Shown here: one piece after another, positions 1 through 5,133 of the stretch
Position numbering within the stretch: the stretch's first letter is position 1
How the letters are laid out: each line of letters starts with the position of its first letter
Assembly: GCA_013361075.1 (NCBI GenBank)
Contig: JABWAJ010000430.1
Location: forward strand, 1-5,133
Source: Saprospiraceae bacterium
GTDB taxonomy: Bacteria; Bacteroidota; Bacteroidia; Chitinophagales; Saprospiraceae
DNA: 5,133 nt
Reading direction: 5' to 3'
Made by a program: the position numbers and the translations under genes
The notes under the pieces: model-generated
Database searches by the model: none
Told to the model about the DNA's origin: nothing
The model's input: the letters and a program-made list of their open reading frames with translations, nothing else

Positions 1-963
1 GTTTTTTTTCAAACAGGTATGGAGCTGGGTCGTTATATCGTAGAAAAGGGAGGCCGGAATTTGTCCATTGAACTGGAAGACCGCCAAACCAAATTGGGCG
101 GAAACATGCCCATCATGAGTCATGCATTGGCCAGATTGGGCATGAATGTCTCCTGCATCGGCGCGCTGGGCCATCCGGCGCTGCATCCGGTTTTTGCACC
201 AATGGCAGACTTGTGCACCCTCTACAGCTACGCTGACCCCGGGCTGAGCACAGCACTGGAATTCGATGACGGAAAAATTATGCTGGGGCAAATGCGCGAA
301 CTCCGGCAGGCAGACTGGCAAACCATTAAAACCCGGGTCGGGTTGCCCCTGCTGATCCGGTTATTCGGCGAAAGTGACCTTCTTGCACTTTTGAACTGGA
401 GCGAGCTGGATCAATCTACCGCCATTTGGAAAGGAATCGTGGAAGAAGTGTTGCCCTTTTGCCATGCTCCTGAAAAACAAATGGTGTACATTGACCTTTC
501 AGATTGCTCCCATCGCAACGGAACAGATTTACGAAAAGCACTTGATTTGCTCGACCAGTTTGCGGCCGGCCGGAATCTGGTGCTTAGCCTGAATCTGAAT
601 GAAGCCGAAGTAATCCATGAATTGTTCAGACCAGGTCAAAGGCCCATTCACAGAGAAGATTTGGGGCACCACCTTTTTGAGCACCTGCCAGCAACGACTT
701 TAGTGCTTCACCATGCCCGACAATCGCTGGCCTGGGAGCAGGACGGCAGTTGTCAGGCAGAAACGAGGTATATCGAACATCCCAAAATAAGTACAGGAGC
801 TGGCGACCATTTTAATGCAGGATTTGCACTCGGAAAACTCATGGAGCTGGATCTCTTAAATTGCTTAGCTTTAGGGAATGAAACGTCGGGCCATTACCTG
901 AAAACAGGTTTGAGTCCGGATTGGAATGATTTGTTGAATGCCATAACAATGACTGATTTATGA
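1..963 (+). CDS. PfkB-family (ribokinase-like) sugar kinase, 5' end cut by window edge
   Basis: Cytoplasmic ATP-dependent sugar kinase of the PfkB/ribokinase family; the substrate cannot be read from the sequence. Counting residues from the first ATG (base 19), the N-terminal family signature KLGGNMPIMSHALARLG lies near residues 25-41. The Mg-binding NxxE-type motif is NEAE at 194-197. The C-terminal signature STGAGDHFNAGF is at 258-269, with Asp263 the expected catalytic base. The frame is open from base 1 (V-F-F-Q-T-G precedes the first Met). Family members normally carry a first beta strand with a substrate-binding Asp before the GGN motif, and that is missing here, so the real start is very likely upstream of the window and the ATG at 19 is internal. 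The stop overlaps the start of the next gene by 4 bases (ATGA), implying translational coupling with a hexosamine-phosphate deaminase and hence a role in sugar or amino-sugar catabolism. Family assignment is strong; substrate is unknown. Confidence 0.88.
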   Translation, partial: VFFQTGMELGRYIVEKGGRNLSIELEDRQTKLGGNMPIMSHALARLGMNVSCIGALGHPALHPVFAPMADLCTLYSYADPGLSTALEFDDGKIMLGQMRELRQADWQTIKTRVGLPLLIRLFGESDLLALLNWSELDQSTAIWKGIVEEVLPFCHAPEKQMVYIDLSDCSHRNGTDLRKALDLLDQFAAGRNLVLSLNLNEAEVIHELFRPGQRPIHREDLGHHLFEHLPATTLVLHHARQSLAWEQDGSCQAETRYIEHPKISTGAGDHFNAGFALGKLMELDLLNCLALGNETSGHYLKTGLSPDWNDLLNAITMTDL

Positions 964-1703
964 TTACCAGAATCTATGAAGATTACCGGCGGCTCTCTAC
1001 CAACACTGCCCGGGAAATGCTACGGGTTGTGTTGGAAAAGCCGGAAGCTGTGCTTTGTTTGGCAACCGGGGCGACCCCTTTAGGTGCCTATGCAGAATTT
1101 GTCCGGCAGGCAAAAATGCAGAGGATTGATTTTTCCGGGATCCGGTTTGTTTCTCTGGATGAGTGGGTAGGCATCCCGCCCTCGAACCCTGGCAGCTGCC
1201 ATTATTTTTTAAACCGGCATTTGTTTCAGCCGCTCCAGATTGCCCCCGCTCAAATCTACTTGTTTGACGGCATGTCTGCTGACTTGCAAGGGGTTTGCAG
1301 CCGCATGGATGAACATCTGGAACAATTGGGAGGGATTGATTTTCTGGTAGTTGGGATTGGCCTGAACGGACATATTGGGTTCAATGAGCCAGGTGTCGCT
1401 TTCGACAACAAGGCGCATGTAGTAGACTTGCATCCCATAACAAAGACAACCGGGCAGAAGTATTTTCAAAGCGAAACGCTTTTAAATCAAGGTATTACAC
1501 TGGGCATTCGGCAGTTAATGGACGCCAAAACAGTTATTTTGATGGCAAACGGGGCGAAAAAAACCAATATCATTCAACAAGCACTTGAGGGTACGGTCTC
1601 TAATGCCTTGCCCGCCAGTATATTACAAAGTCATCCCAATTGTCTTGCTTTTTTGGATGCAGAAGCGGCAGCCCAACTACAGGACTCAAGCCGCAGGGCT
1701 TAA
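960..1703 (+). CDS. NagB/AgaI-family hexosamine-6-phosphate deaminase/isomerase
   Basis: Cytoplasmic enzyme of the glucosamine-6-phosphate deaminase family, which converts a hexosamine 6-phosphate to a ketohexose 6-phosphate plus ammonia. Visible motifs are the phosphate-binding loop LATGATPLGAY (34-44), VSLDEW with putative proton-abstracting Asp67 (64-69), and GIGLNGHIGFNEPG (132-145) with catalytic His138 and Glu143. A C-terminal ITLGIRQLMDAK block (179-190) and NGAKK (197-201) carry the expected lysine. Position 136 is Asn where E. coli NagB has Asp; Asn also occurs in Bacillus-type NagB and AgaI. At 247 aa it is shorter than E. coli NagB (266 aa). From memory of the E. coli AgaI sequence, the blocks CLATGATPL, LDEWV with a following P-G-(S/T)-C, ITLG and the late VS-x-A-(I/L)-PAS resemble the galactosamine-6-phosphate isomerase branch more than NagB. 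The start ATG overlaps the kinase stop (ATGA). Family is sure; glucosamine versus galactosamine specificity is not. Confidence 0.92.
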   Translation: MITRIYEDYRRLSTNTAREMLRVVLEKPEAVLCLATGATPLGAYAEFVRQAKMQRIDFSGIRFVSLDEWVGIPPSNPGSCHYFLNRHLFQPLQIAPAQIYLFDGMSADLQGVCSRMDEHLEQLGGIDFLVVGIGLNGHIGFNEPGVAFDNKAHVVDLHPITKTTGQKYFQSETLLNQGITLGIRQLMDAKTVILMANGAKKTNIIQQALEGTVSNALPASILQSHPNCLAFLDAEAAAQLQDSSRRA

Positions 1704-1704
1704 G

Positions 1705-1724
1705 AAAAAATCAGGCTCCAAGCC
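1705..1724 (-). terminator. Possible weak intrinsic terminator at the end of the minus-strand operon
   Basis: Read on the minus strand, GGCT-TGG-AGCC forms a 4-bp GC-rich stem with a 3-base loop. TGA (the stop codon of the Gfo/Idh/MocA gene) and then six T residues follow it. The shape is right for a rho-independent terminator, but the stem is very short and overlaps the coding end, so it may be chance. No equivalent hairpin plus T-run is seen for the converging plus-strand genes. Confidence 0.25.
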
Positions 1725-2793
1725 AAAGGTCAATGGGCTTTGCTACCCTGGGCCTGAAAGGGAGATCGACTTTGGCACCTTTACCGGCGGATGCATAAGC
1801 GGCGTAAATAATTTCCAGTACAGCATGACCGTCTTCGCCTGTAACCAGCGGAGGCGTATCGTTTAGTACGCAACCGATGAAATGCTTCAATTCCTGAGGA
1901 TAACCCTGGTTGAAGGCTTCTTCAAATACCGGAAAACTCCAGCCACTGGTCGTATCTGCCTTTTCCATAGCGTATCCATACCCGTTTTTGCTGTACGCCA
2001 ATGCAGCATTGCCCATGAAGAGATCCGCATAAATCACACCTTCTGTGCCGTGAATTTCACTGCGGTCGTCCATTCCCCCGTGCTTTGCCCAACTGTTTTC
2101 CACCACGCCGGTTACGCCGTTTTCAAATTCAAGAATCAAAACCGAATTGTCTTCCCCTTTTGTCCTGTTTTTATGCAGCACAGTAGCCATACTGGCATAC
2201 ACACTTTTGACAGGGTTATTGCCCAGCATCCAGCGAAACCAGGCAATGCCGTGGCAACCCATGTCCATCAACACCCCTCCACCGGCCTGGTTGATGTCAT
2301 AAAACCAGTCGCTGTGCGGCCCGGAATGCTTTTCGGATTGCTTGAGCAGGTAAATTTCCCCTACAGCACCTTCCTTAACCAGGCTGCGGGCACGTTCGTA
2401 TTTTGGTGCAAAGCAAAGTTCTTCAGCGTACATGAGCTTGACTCCGGCTGCCTTGCACGCAGCAACCATTTGATCTGCTTCCTCCAGGGTAACTGCTAAC
2501 GGCTTCTCAATGATGATGTGCTTACCTGCATTTGCTGCTTTTAAGGTAGCGCTCGCATGCAGGAAATTGGGAAGGCAAATGTCCACAACGTCACAACCCG
2601 ATTGCTCAATAATGGCATCCAAATCATCGTACCATTGCGGAATACCGTATTTTTTTGCAAATGCTTCTGCTTTTGCTTTGTCGCGGGTATAAACAGCCAC
2701 TACCTCTGCTTCCGGCACAAAGCGGTGGTAGCTTTCAAGGTGGATGTCGCTGATGAACCCTGCGCCGAGTATGGCAACTTTTACTTTTTGCAC
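1711..2793 (-). CDS. Gfo/Idh/MocA-family NAD(P)-dependent oxidoreductase
   Basis: Predicted cytoplasmic NAD(P)-dependent sugar or polyol dehydrogenase/reductase of the Gfo/Idh/MocA family. An N-terminal Rossmann fold starts at once with VAILGAGFIS (6-15). The family's EKP motif is at 96-98 (IIIEKPLAVTLEEAD), with Lys97 the conserved active-site lysine. The C-terminal substrate domain contains GGGVLMDMGCHGIAWFRWML (171-190), where Asp177 and His181 match the family D-x-x-x-H catalytic pair. Length (360 aa) is normal for the family, and no signal peptide is present, unlike some Tat-exported relatives. The only plausible start is GTG (bases 2793-2791), preceded by a weak purine stretch (CTGAAG); the frame has a stop codon 9 codons further upstream and no ATG before the Rossmann motif. 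It is the last of three same-strand genes, 27 bases after the subunit-3-like gene. Substrate is unknown; a keto-sugar or glycoside product of the neighbouring GMC enzyme is a reasonable guess. Confidence 0.93.
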   Translation of the reverse strand: MQKVKVAILGAGFISDIHLESYHRFVPEAEVVAVYTRDKAKAEAFAKKYGIPQWYDDLDAIIEQSGCDVVDICLPNFLHASATLKAANAGKHIIIEKPLAVTLEEADQMVAACKAAGVKLMYAEELCFAPKYERARSLVKEGAVGEIYLLKQSEKHSGPHSDWFYDINQAGGGVLMDMGCHGIAWFRWMLGNNPVKSVYASMATVLHKNRTKGEDNSVLILEFENGVTGVVENSWAKHGGMDDRSEIHGTEGVIYADLFMGNAALAYSKNGYGYAMEKADTTSGWSFPVFEEAFNQGYPQELKHFIGCVLNDTPPLVTGEDGHAVLEIIYAAYASAGKGAKVDLPFRPRVAKPIDLWLGA

Positions 2794-2820
2794 AATCTTC
2801 AGTTTGTGGATGATGAATGT

Positions 2821-3387
2821 TTATGACCAGGCTGGATCGCCTTTTTTGTAATCTATGCAGCCTTCATACCTTCCTGGTACAGGCACAAAACGCAATGCTT
2901 CCGTTGCCCCTGGTTCGGAAGTAAAATACCCCCAAATTGTCAGTTGCTTGATCATCGAAAAATAATGTTCGGGATCGGTGGCCAGCTTGTTCTTGCCATA
3001 AAGAGTCGCTTCCCTGTCTAAGGCGGTCAGTAAATCATTTCTCTCTTTGGCATTAAGTTGTAAAAAACCGCGATTGTATTGTTGTTGGCTTAATTTTTTC
3101 AATGATTCAATGCCTTCCATAAACAGCCGCTGTTCTTCTGAATCATAGCAATCTGTTACGATGGTTTTCATAAAGGAGCCAATTCTGGCAGCTTTTGCGC
3201 CCGGAGATTTTGAGGTCGCAGGAAGAATGGTTTCTCCCACTTCGTCAAGAAAAGCAAGGTCAGCCTCTGTAAACCAATGCATCTCTGTTTTTTCAGCCTT
3301 GCACCCGCTCAGGAAAGCCTGTCCGCCAATGATGACTCCTCCCAGGAATACAGCGGTGGCGGAGAGTGCGTCTCTTCTGTTCATCAT
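2821..3387 (-). CDS. Gluconate 2-dehydrogenase subunit 3 family protein (Tat/lipoprotein small subunit)
   Basis: Small subunit that, in known bacterial gluconate, fructose and FAD-glucose dehydrogenases, partners the flavoprotein and carries the export signal for the complex. The N-terminus has a twin-arginine-like start (NRRDAL, residues 3-8) and a hydrophobic segment (about 11-26). A lipobox LSGC follows with the putative lipidated Cys29, suggesting a Tat-exported lipoprotein. The mature part shows family blocks: DEVGETILPATSKSPGAKAA (48-67), and a C-terminal region with WGYFTSEPGATEAL (152-165) and PVPGRYEGC (169-177), ending near GDPAW. At 188 aa it is a usual size. The start ATG overlaps the stop of the GMC gene (ATGA). 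A second ATG directly after it (bases 3384-3382) would give MNRRDAL and is equally possible. Coupling with the GMC gene strongly supports an alpha/gamma-type complex. No catalytic residues are expected in this subunit. Confidence 0.9.
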   Translation of the reverse strand: MMNRRDALSATAVFLGGVIIGGQAFLSGCKAEKTEMHWFTEADLAFLDEVGETILPATSKSPGAKAARIGSFMKTIVTDCYDSEEQRLFMEGIESLKKLSQQQYNRGFLQLNAKERNDLLTALDREATLYGKNKLATDPEHYFSMIKQLTIWGYFTSEPGATEALRFVPVPGRYEGCIDYKKGDPAWS

Positions 3388-5117
3388 AGATTGCCTTTTT
3401 GCGCCTCGTTTATTGCATGGTTTGCTGCACGGGCAGTCAGGGCCATGTACAAAATAGAAGGGCTTTGGTTGCCCGTACTGGTCATGCAGGCACCATCTGT
3501 AACAAACACATTTTTACAGAGGTGCAGCTGATTCCATTCATTCAGCAGGGAAGTTTTGGGGTCTGCTCCCATGCGTACACCTCCCATCTCGTGGATGTCC
3601 AACCCCGGAGGCTGTTGATTGTCGATGCGGTTGAGGATCGTGCCACCCGCTTTTTCCAGCATTTCGCAACTTTGGTTTAGAAAATCTTTCACCATTTTTT
3701 CATCATTGTCGTCGTAACCTACCGAGGTCACCAGCAAAGGAATTCCCCATTGGTCCTTTTCGGATTCGCTTAGCCGGACGTGGTTGCTTTTTTTCATAAT
3801 GGTTTCTCCCTGCATGTACATGTAAACTTCCCATCTACCCGGCTCGCTCATGGCTTCTTTGAAAGCGGCACCTATTTGGGGATCTTCCGGTTTTACGGCT
3901 CCTCTGGTACGGGAAGCCCCGGAAAAAGTAGTGAAGCCACCCACATAATCCGTTTCCTGTTTGCCTAAGTTGCGATAGTTGGCTACAATGCATTCGGTGG
4001 GATTGCGCACATAGTAGTATTTGTCTTCATACCCTTCGAAGGAAGCATTAACGAACCCCCGATAAAGGTGGAATCCAATGTGAGTGCCCAGTAAACCACT
4101 GTCGTTGCCCAACCCGTTTGGAAAGCGGCTGCTCGTTGAATTGAGCAGAATCAGGTTGCTGTTCAATGCGGATGCATTTACAAAAATGACGCGGGCAAAG
4201 TATTCCGTTACTTGATGGGTATTGGTATCGATAACGCGAACTCCGGTTGCTTTGCCTTTTTGATCGTCATATACAATGGAATGCACCACCGAAAACGGGC
4301 GGATGGTAAGGTTGCCGGTATTAGCTGCCCAGGGTAGGGTAGAAGAGACGGAACTGAAATATGCCCCATACGGACACCCGCGCATGCACAAGTTCCTCGA
4401 CTGACAACGGCCCCGGCCCTGCTGCTGATGAACGTCACCGGGTTGCGATAAATGGGCCCATCGACCTTGTACGAGATGCCGGTTTTTAAAATTTTTGAGA
4501 AAACTTTCCTTAAGATGACGCTCCACACAGTTCAACTCAAACGGGGGCAGAAACTCGCCATCCGGCATCGCTTCTATTCCATCCTTATTGCCACAAACCC
4601 CGATAAATTTTTCTGCATGGGCATACCAGGGAGCTACATCGGCGTAGCGAATGGGCCAATCAGCACCATATCCAAACCGGGCCGGTGCTTCAAATTCGTA
4701 GTTGCTCCAGCGTTGGCAAGCCCGGCCCCAGGTGAGTGACTTCCCACCCACCTGGTATCCCCTGATCCAATCGAAAGGCTTTTCCTGTACATAAGGATGA
4801 TCTTTATCCTGGATAAAAAAATGGGCTGTGTCTTCTCCAAATCCTGCCGCTTTACTGATCAAAGGATTTTCTTTCAGGAAAGCATTGGGCATTCGTCCAC
4901 GGTGCTCAAAATCCCAGGGTGCCTTAAGCATGGTGGGGTAGTCGTTGACGTGTTCAATATTGCGCCCGCGTTCGAGTACCAGGGTTTTCATCCCTTTTTC
5001 GCAGAGTTCTTTGGCGGCCCAGCCTCCGGAGATCCCGGAACCAATTACGATGGCATCGTAAGTGTGCTGTGCTTTGCCCCTGCTGTTGATATTGATCGTG
5101 GTAGAATCTGTTGCCAT
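3384..5117 (-). CDS. GMC-family FAD-dependent oxidoreductase, large subunit of a sugar/glycoside dehydrogenase
   Basis: FAD flavoprotein of the glucose-methanol-choline family, in the branch with gluconate 2-dehydrogenase, fructose dehydrogenase and glucoside 3-dehydrogenase. The FAD-binding Rossmann motif GSGISG is at 26-31, with the ribose-binding acidic end LERG at 48-51. GYQVGGKSLTWGRA (120-133) is the second FAD contact. Cysteines C238, C244 and C248 form CX5CX3C followed by P, the spacing known for a [3Fe-4S] cluster in FAD glucose dehydrogenase. The C-terminal catalytic region has HEMGGVRMG (509-517, putative catalytic His509) and DGACMTSTGNQSPSILYMAL (541-560, putative catalytic Asn550). 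No signal peptide is visible, so export as a folded passenger of the Tat-bearing small subunit is inferred. The ATG at 5117 gives a normal N-terminus about 20 residues before the FAD motif; the frame stays open to the window edge, so a slightly earlier start cannot be excluded. Donor sugar and acceptor are unknown. Confidence 0.93.
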   Translation of the reverse strand: MATDSTTININSRGKAQHTYDAIVIGSGISGGWAAKELCEKGMKTLVLERGRNIEHVNDYPTMLKAPWDFEHRGRMPNAFLKENPLISKAAGFGEDTAHFFIQDKDHPYVQEKPFDWIRGYQVGGKSLTWGRACQRWSNYEFEAPARFGYGADWPIRYADVAPWYAHAEKFIGVCGNKDGIEAMPDGEFLPPFELNCVERHLKESFLKNFKNRHLVQGRWAHLSQPGDVHQQQGRGRCQSRNLCMRGCPYGAYFSSVSSTLPWAANTGNLTIRPFSVVHSIVYDDQKGKATGVRVIDTNTHQVTEYFARVIFVNASALNSNLILLNSTSSRFPNGLGNDSGLLGTHIGFHLYRGFVNASFEGYEDKYYYVRNPTECIVANYRNLGKQETDYVGGFTTFSGASRTRGAVKPEDPQIGAAFKEAMSEPGRWEVYMYMQGETIMKKSNHVRLSESEKDQWGIPLLVTSVGYDDNDEKMVKDFLNQSCEMLEKAGGTILNRIDNQQPPGLDIHEMGGVRMGADPKTSLLNEWNQLHLCKNVFVTDGACMTSTGNQSPSILYMALTARAANHAINEAQKGNL

Positions 5118-5133
5118 CCCTGGAATTTTTCCG

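Noticed and set aside
1..18. T-run at the window start as a promoter or terminator upstream of the kinase
   Set aside because: These bases read in frame into the kinase (V-F-F-Q-T-G) and the family's N-terminal strand is missing, so this is most likely coding sequence.
1209..1469. Minus-strand open frame inside the deaminase gene
   Set aside because: It is antisense to the catalytic-loop region of a well-supported gene and has no recognisable features.
1688..1701. AAGCC-GCAG-GGCTT inverted repeat at the 3' end of the deaminase gene as a plus-strand terminator
   Set aside because: The stem is only 5 bp and is followed on the plus strand by A residues rather than a T-run, so it does not fit an intrinsic terminator.
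1882..2499. Long plus-strand open frame (205 codons) opposite the Gfo/Idh/MocA gene
   Set aside because: It lies wholly antisense to a gene with clear family motifs, and its translation shows no recognisable domain. It is a shadow of the real reading frame.
4208..4528. Minus-strand open frame inside the GMC gene in another frame
   Set aside because: The GMC frame is intact through this stretch and carries the cysteine motif; the alternative translation has no family features.

Overview
The window is a gene-dense stretch with five protein-coding genes in two convergent groups and no gap longer than 27 bases inside either group. Base composition is mixed (roughly half GC by eye). Several traits point to a member of the Bacteroidota: the N-terminal style of the small dehydrogenase subunit (twin-arginine-like start plus lipobox), the pairing of a GMC oxidoreductase with a 'gluconate 2-dehydrogenase subunit 3' protein, the weak Shine-Dalgarno sequences, and a PfkB kinase with a KLGGN-type motif. 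This placement is inference from protein style, and no rRNA or other marker is present to prove it.

Left part, plus strand (1-1703): the 3' part of a PfkB-family sugar kinase gene, whose beginning lies outside the window, overlaps by 4 bases (ATGA) with a gene for a NagB/AgaI-family amino-sugar-phosphate deaminase/isomerase. The coupling suggests one pathway that phosphorylates a sugar or amino sugar and then deaminates and isomerises a hexosamine 6-phosphate. The second protein resembles the galactosamine-6-phosphate isomerase (AgaI) branch more than classical NagB.

Right part, minus strand (5117 down to 1711): an FAD-dependent GMC oxidoreductase (577 aa) overlaps by 4 bases (ATGA) with a gluconate-2-dehydrogenase-subunit-3-like Tat/lipoprotein (188 aa). 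After 27 bases follows a Gfo/Idh/MocA-family NAD(P)-dependent oxidoreductase (360 aa) that appears to start at GTG. The first two look like the catalytic and export/anchoring subunits of a periplasmic, membrane-attached sugar or glycoside dehydrogenase. The large subunit carries a CX5CX3C cysteine motif of the kind that binds a [3Fe-4S] cluster in bacterial FAD glucose dehydrogenases. The Gfo/Idh/MocA enzyme could process the resulting keto-sugar in the cytoplasm, but this link is inferred.

The two groups converge with only 7 bases between stop codons (1704-1710). I saw no RNA genes, CRISPR array, insertion sequence or phage-like genes. Nothing here is clearly a wholly new system. The most informative points are the iron-sulfur motif, the split-localisation oxidoreductase set, and the AgaI-like character of the deaminase.
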